Below are positions 17,943 through 27,551 of a stretch of DNA of 64,000 nucleotides, piece after piece. The first letter of the stretch is position 1; every line of letters begins with the position of its first letter. Location of the stretch: NCBI RefSeq assembly GCF_000708285.2, contig NZ_JAUG01000011.1, positions 1-64,000 on the forward strand, read 5' to 3'. Made by a program: the position numbers and the translations under genes. The stretch comes from Pedobacter borealis DSM 19626 (GTDB taxonomy: Bacteria; Bacteroidota; Bacteroidia; Sphingobacteriales; Sphingobacteriaceae). The notes under the pieces were generated by a model. That model did not search any database. It was not told where the DNA came from and worked only from the letters and a program-made list of their open reading frames with translations.

Positions 17943-19484
17943 ATGAAAAATACAAAATATATAATCCTGTTTGCTGCACTGGTTTTTACTACCGTTGGCT
18001 GCAAAAAGTTCCTTAACGTTACTCCGATTGAAGCCCAATCTGGTAACAATTTTTGGAAATCACGTGAAGATGTAGAAGGATTTACAAACGGCATTTATGC
18101 ACGTTTAAAATCAAAGGTAGCAGGTACGCCACAGTTTTTTAATGGCGATGACCGGGCATTTTTCCCAGCATTAGAAATAAGGGGTAATAATGTGCAGGTA
18201 AATAGTTTGGGCGATGACGGTTCCAATAACTTTACTGCCCTTATTGGTAACAATATGAAATTTATTCTTAACACTACCGGAAGGTACAACGGCATGATGA
18301 AAAAGATTATGAGTTGGAAAGAGTGGTATGACATTATAGCGGCAGCAAACATACTTTACTTCGAAGTTGATAGAGTACCTTCGGCCAGCTTGCCTGATGT
18401 GGATAAAAAACGATATAAAGCTGAAGCTGTGTTCTTGCGTAACTTAAGTTATATGTTTATCTGCAAGTTATTTGGCGATGCAGTTTATTACACTGAAGCT
18501 TACCATAGCAGCGCATTACCTAGGATATCGCAGGTAACGGTAATGAATAACTGTATTGCGGATATGACAGCAGCAAAAAATGATCTTCCAATCATCTATA
18601 ACGATGCTTCATCTAACGGTTTCAGGCCAACAAGAGCATCGGCGGTTGCATTGTTAATGCATTTGAATATGTGGGCAGCAGCTTGGGACGCTACAGGTAA
18701 AACAAAGTATTATGAAGGGGTAAAAACATTGGCAGCTGAATTGGATACCTACACCAGTTACAAGATTTTGCCTATTACGCCTGAAAATACATTAAAAATT
18801 TTTAAGGGAAGAAGCACAGAAAATCTATTCGGCATTTTACAGGATTTTAACTATGGCGAAGGCTTTTCTTTACCAGCGGGTTTTTCTTATTATTTTGCTC
18901 GTTATCCTTACCAGGGCACTGTGACCAAAACATCAAGTTCCATGGCTTACATTAAAAGTTATATCACCAAGCTTTATCCAGCGGGAACTACAGATGCCAG
19001 GCTGTCTAGTTGGTTCGAAAATTACGATTCAGGATCTGGTAACTTCCAATTTAAAAAATTCGCAAATGTTTATTCAACGGGCTCTGGTTCTGCGATAACC
19101 GTAACAAGCGATGATAGTGCAATTATCTTCAGATTGCCTGATTGTTATCTGTTAACCGCAGAAGCACTTGCAGAACTTGGCGATGAAGGAGGAGCAAGGG
19201 ATTTTGCCAATAGGGTAACCATAGCAGCCAATGCACCATTGATTATCAAATCAGGTGATGAACTTAAAGACGAAATTTATAAAGAAAGATGCAGGGAGCT
19301 TATGGGCGAAGGACAGTTCTTTTTTGATCTGGTAAGGACAAAAAGAGTAGTGAATTCTGATTTTACACCATCACCAATGTCAGTAGGTAACCTAAACGCT
19401 GGTGCCTGGACGTGGCCACTTAGCATTAGCGCTGCCGAGCGTAGCGCAAACCCAAATTTAATCGGTAATAATTTTTGGAATTAA
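17943..19484 (+). CDS. SusD/RagB-family glycan-binding lipoprotein, unit 2
   Basis: About 513 residues. The frame is open from 17916, inside susC, but ATG 17943 gives MKNTKYIILFAALVFTTVGC with a proper lipobox at C20, so that start is preferred and leaves a 16-bp gap. SusD features include FWKSREDVEGFTNGIYARLK near the N-terminus and KERCRELMGEGQFFFDLVR near the C-terminus. It acts as the lid of the unit-2 SusC. Sequence similarity to the unit-1 SusD is limited to family motifs, so the two pairs probably take different ligands. Confidence 0.94.
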   Translation: MKNTKYIILFAALVFTTVGCKKFLNVTPIEAQSGNNFWKSREDVEGFTNGIYARLKSKVAGTPQFFNGDDRAFFPALEIRGNNVQVNSLGDDGSNNFTALIGNNMKFILNTTGRYNGMMKKIMSWKEWYDIIAAANILYFEVDRVPSASLPDVDKKRYKAEAVFLRNLSYMFICKLFGDAVYYTEAYHSSALPRISQVTVMNNCIADMTAAKNDLPIIYNDASSNGFRPTRASAVALLMHLNMWAAAWDATGKTKYYEGVKTLAAELDTYTSYKILPITPENTLKIFKGRSTENLFGILQDFNYGEGFSLPAGFSYYFARYPYQGTVTKTSSSMAYIKSYITKLYPAGTTDARLSSWFENYDSGSGNFQFKKFANVYSTGSGSAITVTSDDSAIIFRLPDCYLLTAEALAELGDEGGARDFANRVTIAANAPLIIKSGDELKDEIYKERCRELMGEGQFFFDLVRTKRVVNSDFTPSPMSVGNLNAGAWTWPLSISAAERSANPNLIGNNFWN

Positions 19485-19489
19485 TAGAT

Positions 19490-20239
19490 ATGATGATGAA
19501 CAACAAACATAAAACACTGCTATTCTCACTAATCTGTGTCTTATCAGTATTAGCTGGCTGTAAAAAGTACTATATGGAAACGGGGATTAGTGATGCAAAA
19601 TACAACGGCAATATTATGCAGTATATGGAGGCGAAGAAACCGTTTTTTGATTCGACTTTAACTGTGATTAAACTGGCTGGTTTAGCCGATGTAATCAGCA
19701 ACGAAAACATTACATTTTTTGCGCCGCCAAGCGGGTCTATTTTTAAATCTATTAAACGGTTAAATGTAGAATTGCGCGTAACCGGTAAGGATACTGTTTC
19801 TCAATTATCACAGATAAAGCCAGAAGTATGGAAGAACATACTTTCTCAATATATTTTTAAAGGTGCAAACCGCCTTAAGGATTATCCACAACGCGATACT
19901 TTATCTTATTTGGCTTATCCTGGCCAAGGCTACACCTCTTATGGTGGAAGGATTATGAATGTTGGTGTAATTTTTAATGATGCGGTGGTTTACAACGATA
20001 ACGGAGCCGAAATTTCGAGAGTATCGTATGCAGGCTACCGTCAATTGTATCTGGCCTATATTCCCGATCTGTCCAATCCGCAGGTATCACTGGTGAATAT
20101 TCCTATTGCTACTTCAGATATACAGCCCACTAATGGTGTTTTACACGTATTAAATAAGTTCAAACATAATTTTGGCTTTAATACGAATGTTTTTATCGAG
20201 CAGGCAATATCAGCAGGTATTAGTCCAAAAACACCATAG
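19490..20239 (+). CDS. Fasciclin (FAS1) domain lipoprotein, unit 2
   Basis: About 250 residues. The open frame begins at 19475 inside susD, but the triple ATG at 19490-19498 precedes a signal peptide and lipobox (VLAGCKK), so the start is one of those. A FAS1-like domain follows: FFDSTLTVIKLAGLADVIS, ENITFFAPPSGSIF and NGVLHVLNKFKHNFGF. Same gene position and architecture as 13007-13681, though the sequences are well diverged. Probably a surface accessory protein of the second SusC/D complex. Confidence 0.8.
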   Translation: MMMNNKHKTLLFSLICVLSVLAGCKKYYMETGISDAKYNGNIMQYMEAKKPFFDSTLTVIKLAGLADVISNENITFFAPPSGSIFKSIKRLNVELRVTGKDTVSQLSQIKPEVWKNILSQYIFKGANRLKDYPQRDTLSYLAYPGQGYTSYGGRIMNVGVIFNDAVVYNDNGAEISRVSYAGYRQLYLAYIPDLSNPQVSLVNIPIATSDIQPTNGVLHVLNKFKHNFGFNTNVFIEQAISAGISPKTP

Positions 20240-20269
20240 GTTTATTGTTTTACCCATAAGTTGAATAAA

Positions 20270-21943
20270 ATGTTAAATAACATAAAATATAAATTTAAGC
20301 TGTTTTTGTTCGGAGCGATAGGCTTAACAGCAGTATTGGTTTCCTGCCAAAAGGAAAAAGGACTTACCGAAGATCCTTATGCTGGTGGTAAAAAACCTTT
20401 AGATCTAACCTTCGTTTCTAAAACGATCGATCCAGATGTGGTGAATGCTGGTGATGTTTTAAGTGTAAAGGTGAAAGGCCTTAATAAATACATCAACGAT
20501 TTTAAGGTGTATGTAAATGAAATTGAGGCCGAAGTGGTTACTGCTTCTACAAATGATAGTACCTTAACTTTTAAAGTTCCGTTAACTGCCAGTACCGGCA
20601 GTATGTGGATTACCTCACAAGGGCAGAGTTTTTTTGGCCCTATAGTTAAAGTAGGCGGTAAAGTGAGTGTTGATGCTGGCTTCAAAGTAATTAATGGGGC
20701 AACCAATACCACTGGCCTTAGTACCATTTACGATATTGAAGCTTTACCTAGTGGAAACCTTTTTGTTGCCGGCGCATTTAACGATTTTGAATTAAAAGGA
20801 ACCGAAAAACTACCAATTGGTGGCATAGCACAGATTTTAGCCGATGGTAGCTACTCTACAAGTGGTATTGCTTTTGGTAAGGGGGCCGGAGGGGGCGCAA
20901 AAATGATCACTTCAATTACCCGAATCCCGGCAGGAAACCAGGCTGGCAAATTTATAATTGGTGGAAGTTTTACGAGTTATAACTCTACACGTACCAACCG
21001 CCAAACACTAAGCAATATTGCCAGGTTAAACGCAACCGGATCCTTAGATACTACGATTCTTAGGGATGTGATTAACCCAAAACCACAAGAAACCTATAAA
21101 AACGGAGATACCGTAAGTACTTTTAATGCAGGTGTTGATGGAAGCGTTAGAAAGACTTTTGTTTTTGGAGAACAGGTTTACATTGTGGGTAATTTTAATT
21201 ACTACAGGCGCATGTATTTACCTAATTCCAGTTATGACGAAAAAGTTTATGATTATACAAGGATGCGCCAGGTGGTAAGGGTAAATATGGATGGCGCCAT
21301 GGATTCGACTTTTCATTACAACAAGTCTACCCGTCAAAGCGCAGCAGGGGCAAGCGGTGTAATTTTAGACGCCATGATGCAAAGCGATGGAAAATTAATC
21401 CTGGTGGGTACATTTAACACATTTAACGGTGTACAGGCCAATAGAATTGTAAGATTAAATTTAGATGGCAGCGTAGATAATAGTTTTAGTGTAGGTTCAG
21501 GTGCAAATGGAGATATTATTTCAATCAGATACAATGCTACTACTGACAAAATTGTAGTTGGCGGTTCATTTACAACCTTTAACGGTAAGAATGCTTCTGG
21601 GGTTAATTTATTAAATGCTGATGGCACCAATGTATCTACTTTTAACGGACAGGCCATTACCGGGGGGATAACCTCTTTTGTTGGGCAGCTTAATAACGGA
21701 AAAATAATTGTAAGTGGCTCTTTCAATAAATATGGCGATTATTTGCGTCAGGGTTTTATGGTGTTAGAACCCAATGGACAATTGGCAGTTGGCTATAATA
21801 ATACAGGTGGTTTTCAGGGTTCTATTTTGGATATGATAGAAACCAAAACTGCTACAGGCTCACAGGTGATTTTAGTAGGCGATATTCTACGTTTCAACGG
21901 TGTTTTGCCGCACAATCTGTTGCGCCTAAATTTTATTAACTAA
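20270..21943 (+). CDS. DUF5008-like lipoprotein with IPT/TIG and delta-60 repeats
   Basis: About 557 residues. A TTG at 20261 is in frame, but ATG 20270 gives a clean lipoprotein signal (lipobox C26, AVLVSCQK). Residues 40-125 form an IPT/TIG-like beta-sandwich (VSKTIDPDVVNAGDVLSVKV). From about 150 onward are repeats of the delta-60 type, such as DGSVDNSFSVGSGANGDI and IARLNATGSLDTTI, alternating with GKLILVGTFNTFNGV, which suggests a beta-propeller. I believe this is DUF5008. No catalytic motif; likely a surface binding protein replacing the DUF5007 protein of unit 1. Confidence 0.7.
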   Translation: MLNNIKYKFKLFLFGAIGLTAVLVSCQKEKGLTEDPYAGGKKPLDLTFVSKTIDPDVVNAGDVLSVKVKGLNKYINDFKVYVNEIEAEVVTASTNDSTLTFKVPLTASTGSMWITSQGQSFFGPIVKVGGKVSVDAGFKVINGATNTTGLSTIYDIEALPSGNLFVAGAFNDFELKGTEKLPIGGIAQILADGSYSTSGIAFGKGAGGGAKMITSITRIPAGNQAGKFIIGGSFTSYNSTRTNRQTLSNIARLNATGSLDTTILRDVINPKPQETYKNGDTVSTFNAGVDGSVRKTFVFGEQVYIVGNFNYYRRMYLPNSSYDEKVYDYTRMRQVVRVNMDGAMDSTFHYNKSTRQSAAGASGVILDAMMQSDGKLILVGTFNTFNGVQANRIVRLNLDGSVDNSFSVGSGANGDIISIRYNATTDKIVVGGSFTTFNGKNASGVNLLNADGTNVSTFNGQAITGGITSFVGQLNNGKIIVSGSFNKYGDYLRQGFMVLEPNGQLAVGYNNTGGFQGSILDMIETKTATGSQVILVGDILRFNGVLPHNLLRLNFIN

Positions 21944-21962
21944 TTGGTTAAATCAATAAGAT

Positions 21963-23687
21963 ATGAATAAATTATTTACCCCAGCAAGTACTTTTAAACG
22001 CTTAGGATGGTTTTCTGTACTACTATTGATCCTAAGTGGATCTGGCTGTAACAAGGATTTTAGTAATACATTACCCACAACATATAAAAACGATACTTTA
22101 GGCAGGGGCGCTGGTAAGAAAGTTTTGTATATTGTTTTAGATGGCGTAACTGGAACAGCTTTAAAAACATTGGCTCCTACAACCATTATGCAAATAAATA
22201 CCAGAGCTACCTATAGCTTTGATGGGCTGGCAGATGACAACCTGAATACAATGACCAATGCTCAGGCTTGGACTACCATGTTTACAGGAGTAGAATATAC
22301 CAAGCATAATGTAACCAGCGAGGATTTTACAGGCTTAAACGTAGAAGCCACACCAACAATATTTACCAGAATAAAAAGCAATGTAAATGGGGCTAGAACA
22401 GTTTCTATCGCATCGACAAGCTTGTTTAATGATAAATTAGCAGGTGATGCTACTGAAAAAATAAACGCGGCCAATGATGAAGCAGTTAAAACCGCTGTTG
22501 TAAATGACCTTAAAACTAAGAACTCGAACTTAATTGTAGCTCAATTTCATAGTGCAGAAACGGCAGGTGCTGCCAACGGTTATACCGCAAGTACACCTAG
22601 CTATGCAAGTGCAATTTTGGCCATTGATGGATACATCAACGAAATTTTGACCGCTATGAGAACCAGAGAAGGTTTTTCTGGCGAAAACTGGCTTGTAGTA
22701 ATCGCCTCAAACAAAGGTGGTGGTGTTTCGGGCGGCCTCCCTGGGTCAAATATCTATGGAGATATCTCCAGAAATACCTATGTAGCCTTTTATAACCCAA
22801 AATTCTCTCCATTGAGAATCAATAAACCAGACGACAATAGTTATCCGTTTGTAGGTACTGCACCACGTTTTCTAATGACTGGTACTACAGAGGTGTTTGC
22901 AAAGCTGTCTAACACCTCTGTTGGAAACTTCGGTGGAACCGGAAATTATACCCTAATGTTTAAGATTAGGAACGATGCGGCTACAGATACATCCTGGCCA
23001 CCATTTATGGGTAAAAAATCTGATTTTACAGCAGTAGCTTCAGGCGGATATCTTTTTAGTTTTGCCGGCACCTCATTTCAATTCGATTTTGGCAACTCAA
23101 GCCGCCCAAATGTATCTGTTATACGTGATGCAAAATGGCATACGCTCGCAATTACGATAACCACGGTAAGCGGTGTGCGTACCTTAAATGTTTTTTCAGA
23201 TGGAATTAAAAGGTATGGATTAACTGTAACTAATCAGACTGTTGATAATACGGTTGGCTTTAGAATTGGCACAGCAATCGCAGCTGGAAAGGTAACTGAC
23301 TTCCTTTTAAGAGATTTAGCAATCTATAACATCGCACTAACAGATGATGAGGTTATTGCCAATATGAAGAAGGAAAATTCAACCAGCATTATCTATCCTG
23401 CAAACTTAGTAGGCTGGTGGCCTTGTAACGATGGTAGTGGTTTTGTTTTAAAAGATAAATCGGGTAAAAACAACGATTTCACACTATCAAGCAATGGTAC
23501 CTGGACTACATTTAATGAATTATCTCCAAATGTAGGAGGTAATATTACACAAGAAGCTTATAGTGCAGTACCTAATGGCGTAGATATACCTGTACTTATT
23601 TACAACTGGCTAAATATTGCTGTACCAAGTAACTGGGGCTTAACAGGTAAATTGTATACCCCTACCGTAACATTACCAACTAATTAA
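21963..23687 (+). CDS. Phosphatase-fold + LamG lipoprotein (DUF4983-like), copy 1
   Basis: 574 residues, lipobox C29 (LSGSGCNK). Residues 52-290 resemble the alkaline-phosphatase/nucleotide-pyrophosphatase fold: KVLYIVLDGVTGTA keeps the first metal Asp (D60), and AWTTMFTGVEYTKHNV matches the nucleophile-loop region, but the nucleophile position is not an obvious Thr/Ser and the usual DHG motif reads SNKGGG. Residues 320-510 are a LamG/concanavalin-like domain (YTLMFKIR...KWHTLAITI...LRDLAIYNIALTDDEV), then DUF4983-like WPCNDGSG. It may be a non-catalytic glycan-binding scaffold. The paralogue at 25672 sits on the other side of the M60 gene. Confidence 0.7.
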   Translation: MNKLFTPASTFKRLGWFSVLLLILSGSGCNKDFSNTLPTTYKNDTLGRGAGKKVLYIVLDGVTGTALKTLAPTTIMQINTRATYSFDGLADDNLNTMTNAQAWTTMFTGVEYTKHNVTSEDFTGLNVEATPTIFTRIKSNVNGARTVSIASTSLFNDKLAGDATEKINAANDEAVKTAVVNDLKTKNSNLIVAQFHSAETAGAANGYTASTPSYASAILAIDGYINEILTAMRTREGFSGENWLVVIASNKGGGVSGGLPGSNIYGDISRNTYVAFYNPKFSPLRINKPDDNSYPFVGTAPRFLMTGTTEVFAKLSNTSVGNFGGTGNYTLMFKIRNDAATDTSWPPFMGKKSDFTAVASGGYLFSFAGTSFQFDFGNSSRPNVSVIRDAKWHTLAITITTVSGVRTLNVFSDGIKRYGLTVTNQTVDNTVGFRIGTAIAAGKVTDFLLRDLAIYNIALTDDEVIANMKKENSTSIIYPANLVGWWPCNDGSGFVLKDKSGKNNDFTLSSNGTWTTFNELSPNVGGNITQEAYSAVPNGVDIPVLIYNWLNIAVPSNWGLTGKLYTPTVTLPTN

Positions 23688-23704
23688 CTTTAAATATTTA
23701 TAAA

Positions 23705-25654
23705 ATGAAATTTAATCAGTTAACAAAAATATTTGCCTTAGCGTTATTGGTAACCGTTACGGCATGTAAAAAATATGGGTACGAGATACCAGATGGCTAT
23801 CCTGACAATTCGCAGAATGTGGCTGAGGGAACTATCGATACCAATATGAAGATGATCGATAAATCTATGTACAGTAAGGCAAGAGTTTTTCCAGGCTTGG
23901 TAGATCAATCAGAGCCAAGGGTAAAAGATGTTCAGTTTACGTTGGACTTAAACTTTACCGATCAAACTGCACAAAATTTAAGAATCTCTGTTGCGCCTTC
24001 ACCGCAGTATAGCACGGGCTTTTATGCAGCTCCCGGAGAGTTGATTAAAATTGTAGTGCCGGCAGGGGTAGATGGATTGACCGTACAAATCGGTGCACAT
24101 ACCGATAACCTTTCAGGTAAATTCCCTTTACTACGTGATCCTATAATTTATAACAGAAAACAATTGGTTTCTGGTGTTAACTATATCCGGAACCTATATG
24201 GTGGACATATTTATATCCTGGCAACTTTTGCCTATGCTAATCCGGTTACCTTCACCATAACAGGTGCTGTGGTATCACCAGATTTTATTTTGGGTCAAAC
24301 TACCGATGCCGATTGGGTAGCTAAAGTAAAAGCTTCGCAGGTACCTTGGTTAGAGCTCAGGGCAAAACGGGTTATTTTTACTATTCCAAGAGATAAAGTA
24401 ATTGCTTCCTTTAATTCTAACGAGCCATTTACCAATCCTACTGCTGTATTTACCAAGTGGAACGATGTATTTGACTTGGATTATAATGCGTGGATGGGGT
24501 TATCAGATAATGCAGCCGATATTAGAGACCGTAGCCCTCAAAGTCAATGGCGTGGGATATTGGATATTCAGCTTTCATTGGGGTCTGGCCACAGCGGATT
24601 TCCTTTTGTTGGTACAAACGATGCCTATTGGTTTGCCAGTTTTACCAGTTTAAATTCACTTAACACAAGCGCTGGTCAGTGGGGTACTTATCACGAGTTC
24701 GGCCACAATTGCCAACAGGGAAGCATTTGGAGCTGGAGCACGCTGGGCGAAACCACCAATAACCTGTTCAGTTTTAAAGTAGCCAACAGGATCGGTGCAA
24801 ACTATAACATTTTACACCCAGCTGTTTCAAGTGGTTTCCCTGAATCAATAGCTTATGCAAGTGGTACAGGGGTAAAAAACTTTGATACTGATGCTTTTAT
24901 GACTGATCCTGATAGAGGTCCTTTTAAACGAATGACACCATTTGTACAGATTTTTGAGAAATTTGGATACGGCGCAATGACATATTTGTACAGCCAGGCC
25001 CGTCATGCAGAAAGATTAAACTCAAATGATATAACCAAGCATAACTTTGTTTACGAAAAGCTTTCTGATTATACTAAAATTGATTTGGCACCATTTTTTG
25101 ATGCATGGGGTATTTCAATCAGTGATGCTGTTGCAATGAAAGTAGCATCAAAATATCCAATTTTGACTGCTCAGACCTGGACATATAACCCACTTAATAA
25201 AACAGGTGGAACAGCTGCAATTTCATTTGCGCCTGGCGTAACGGTAAGTTCTAATCAATCAAACGAGGGTAGTCCAGCTGCCATGCTTGATAATAATACG
25301 GCAACATATTGGCACTCGCAGTACAACCCGGCACCAACTGCAGCGCAAAGTTATCCATATACAATTGTTTACAGCGAGAACAAAAGAATGTCTGTTAAAG
25401 GAATGTACTTCTTTCCCAGAAACACTACAGCTCAACGTGTAAAAAATATAGAAATATTGGTGAGCAGTGATAATGTTAATTTTACCAGTGTTGGTACCAC
25501 ACAGATACCGAATGCATTTTCGCGTTACGAATTTACATTCCCTAATGGCCCTGCAATTGGTAAATTTTTCAAGGTTTTACTAAAAGATGGTTGGAATACA
25601 CCGGTTGCATCATTCCCGAACGCAGCTATGGCCGAATTGGGTGTAATTAAATAA
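23705..25654 (+). CDS. M60-family metallopeptidase with C-terminal discoidin domain, lipoprotein
   Basis: 649 residues, lipobox C21 (TVTACKK), so anchored to the outer membrane. The peptidase M60 (enhancin/mucinase) zinc site is complete: HEFGH at 330-334 and a downstream Glu at 349 in TLGETTNNLF, matching HExxH(8,28)E. A family N-terminal beta domain with GELIKIVVP and VQIGAHTDNL precedes it. Residues about 505-645 look like an F5/8 type C (discoidin) carbohydrate-binding domain (AMLDNNTATYWHSQY...GKFFKVLLKDGW). M60 enzymes cut O-glycosylated mucin-like proteins, which points to glycoprotein as the target of this locus. Confidence 0.9.
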   Translation: MKFNQLTKIFALALLVTVTACKKYGYEIPDGYPDNSQNVAEGTIDTNMKMIDKSMYSKARVFPGLVDQSEPRVKDVQFTLDLNFTDQTAQNLRISVAPSPQYSTGFYAAPGELIKIVVPAGVDGLTVQIGAHTDNLSGKFPLLRDPIIYNRKQLVSGVNYIRNLYGGHIYILATFAYANPVTFTITGAVVSPDFILGQTTDADWVAKVKASQVPWLELRAKRVIFTIPRDKVIASFNSNEPFTNPTAVFTKWNDVFDLDYNAWMGLSDNAADIRDRSPQSQWRGILDIQLSLGSGHSGFPFVGTNDAYWFASFTSLNSLNTSAGQWGTYHEFGHNCQQGSIWSWSTLGETTNNLFSFKVANRIGANYNILHPAVSSGFPESIAYASGTGVKNFDTDAFMTDPDRGPFKRMTPFVQIFEKFGYGAMTYLYSQARHAERLNSNDITKHNFVYEKLSDYTKIDLAPFFDAWGISISDAVAMKVASKYPILTAQTWTYNPLNKTGGTAAISFAPGVTVSSNQSNEGSPAAMLDNNTATYWHSQYNPAPTAAQSYPYTIVYSENKRMSVKGMYFFPRNTTAQRVKNIEILVSSDNVNFTSVGTTQIPNAFSRYEFTFPNGPAIGKFFKVLLKDGWNTPVASFPNAAMAELGVIK

Positions 25655-25671
25655 ACGCTAATTTAAAGAAG

Positions 25672-27336
25672 ATGAAAATTTCAAATAAATTTAAATATTA
25701 TAGTGCTTTGGCATTGTTTATTCCGCTTTGTTTCACCGCGTGCAAAAAATATGCTAATCCACCAGCTGTATACGAAGAATTAAAAAACTTAAATGCTGCC
25801 CAACGCAAGGTTTTAGTAATCAGTATCGATGGTTTAACTGGAACGGAACTACAAGCTGTGGCACCAACCAATATAACTGCCTTGCAAAAGAATTCGAAGT
25901 ATTCTTACAACACTTTAAAAACAGCTTCTGATGCAGCTGGATGGGTATCGATGCTAACAGGTACAGGATTTTCCAAACATCAGATTAGCAACAATAATTT
26001 TGACCGCGTGCAAGCGGCTGATGAACATGCTCCTATTGTATCTTATCGTAACGTATTCGACTATGTTACCCAATATAAAACCGTGAAAACAGCTTTGGTT
26101 ACCCCATGGGTTAATTTGCGCGGTTATATGCGTAATGCCGATTTTTCGCCTGTAGTAACCACCGATTTAGCGGTTAAAGACAGTACAGTTAGTATTTTAA
26201 ATAGCCAAACGGGCTTAGGTACTATATTTGTTAACTTTAGAGAAGTAGAAGCAGCAGGAGATAACGGTGGATATCTGGCCAGCAATGTGAATTACAAAAA
26301 TGCAATAATAAAAGCTGATGAATACGTTGGTAATATTTTAACGGCTTTAAAAGCGAGAAAAAATTATGCAAACGAAGATTGGCTGGTGATTATAACCAGT
26401 AACCATGGTGGCAGTAGCGCCAATCCAACTAACGGTTTTACCTTGGTTTATAATCCTGTTTTTAAGCCTTTTGAACTAAAGAAAACAGGGTTCAATACAA
26501 TATTATTTAAGGGCAAGAACATTTTGGCCTACGTACCGAATGATAATGGCTTGTACGATCCTGGAACAGACAAGAGTTTCACAGTTCAGATGCAGATCAA
26601 GGTACTTACCCCTTCGCCAGCTTATGTTGGATTTTTATCAAAGGGCACAGGATACGGAGTGGGTACAAGTAGCGTTGATGGTTGGACCATGGGCACATGG
26701 GCTAAACTTTGGAAACCCTATTATAACGGGGGATTTACTGCTGATCAAGCTACACTTGCTGATGCAACTTGGCACACTTTAACAATAACTTTAAATACAA
26801 CAAATGCAACCACACGAACATTAACTACCTATACTGATGGTGTTTCGAGTACAGGGACAGTGAATTTGGGTACTAAACCATTAACTAGTGCTCAACCATT
26901 GCAGATTGGTTGGCGAAATGTAGATAATAATGCACCGATAGATTTTTATGCGGCAAATTTAACTTATTTTAATACCGCCTTAGATGCTACAACTATTAAA
27001 AATAACATAGCATTAAAAGATATAACTAAGCATCCGAATTATGCAAATTTAATAGGATTTTGGCCTCTGGATGAGGGTTCGGAAGGTACAATATTCAATA
27101 AGGCGCTAACAGGGTATAATATGCAGTTAGCGGGACAATATGTATGGACCTCTTTAGCTAGTGACTACCCTCCAGGTACAACATCGGAACCTATAACCTC
27201 ATCTTTATCCATTCCGTCAACAGTGAGCGATGTTTCTGCACTTACCTTGTATTGGATGAAAATAAATATTCTTTCTGATTTCGGTTTTGACGGTAAACCA
27301 TACCTTAAAAACTTTGAAATAGAATTTTTAAAATAG
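25672..27336 (+). CDS. Phosphatase-fold + LamG lipoprotein (DUF4983-like), copy 2
   Basis: 554 residues, lipobox C24 (CFTACKK). Same layout as 21963: KVLVISIDGLTGTE with metal-type D53, AGWVSMLTGTGFSKHQI, EDWLVIITSNHGGSSA where DHG is usual, then LamG (SFTVQMQIKVL...TWHTLTITL...APIDFYAANLTYFNTAL) and FWPLDEGSEG. The His of the DHG-like motif is kept here but lost in copy 1, while Asp is replaced by Asn in both. Last gene of the array; a terminator hairpin follows at 27358. A catalytic role is doubtful; binding is more plausible. Confidence 0.7.
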   Translation: MKISNKFKYYSALALFIPLCFTACKKYANPPAVYEELKNLNAAQRKVLVISIDGLTGTELQAVAPTNITALQKNSKYSYNTLKTASDAAGWVSMLTGTGFSKHQISNNNFDRVQAADEHAPIVSYRNVFDYVTQYKTVKTALVTPWVNLRGYMRNADFSPVVTTDLAVKDSTVSILNSQTGLGTIFVNFREVEAAGDNGGYLASNVNYKNAIIKADEYVGNILTALKARKNYANEDWLVIITSNHGGSSANPTNGFTLVYNPVFKPFELKKTGFNTILFKGKNILAYVPNDNGLYDPGTDKSFTVQMQIKVLTPSPAYVGFLSKGTGYGVGTSSVDGWTMGTWAKLWKPYYNGGFTADQATLADATWHTLTITLNTTNATTRTLTTYTDGVSSTGTVNLGTKPLTSAQPLQIGWRNVDNNAPIDFYAANLTYFNTALDATTIKNNIALKDITKHPNYANLIGFWPLDEGSEGTIFNKALTGYNMQLAGQYVWTSLASDYPPGTTSEPITSSLSIPSTVSDVSALTLYWMKINILSDFGFDGKPYLKNFEIEFLK

Positions 27337-27357
27337 TAGTTAGTTTAGTTAGTGAGA

Positions 27358-27390
27358 CCCTTGCCGCCTTGTGGTGGTAAGGGTTTTTTC
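27358..27390 (+). terminator. Intrinsic terminator after the SusC/D array
   Basis: CCCTTGCC and GGTAAGGG pair (seven of eight plus one wobble) around a short loop, followed by TTTTTTC. It begins 22 bp after the last stop of the 19-kb array. Confidence 0.75.
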
Positions 27391-27468
27391 TTTTAAGGCA
27401 ATCTGCAAAACGACATACCTATGCATTTCAACCGAAAAAAACCTCTCTTTAGTAACATATTTAAAACT

Positions 27469-27482
27469 CAAACGTTTGCGCT
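27469..27482. promoter_or_regulatory. LacI-type operator candidate 3, before GH2
   Basis: CAAACGTTTGCGCT repeats the palindrome core seen at 7723 and 7988, including the GCGCT extension shared with copy 1. It lies 70 bp before the GH2 start, so the enzyme block and transporter array are likely co-regulated. Confidence 0.6.
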
Positions 27483-27551
27483 AAAACATTTTCATCATTA
27501 TCAGTTAATCATCAGTAATTTGGAGCAGCAAACCAAAATCATACACACAGA

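Noticed and set aside
20377-21726. Minus-strand ORFs opposite the DUF5008-like gene
   Set aside because: Shadows with repetitive Pro/Leu/Thr-rich composition created by the delta-60 repeats on the other strand.
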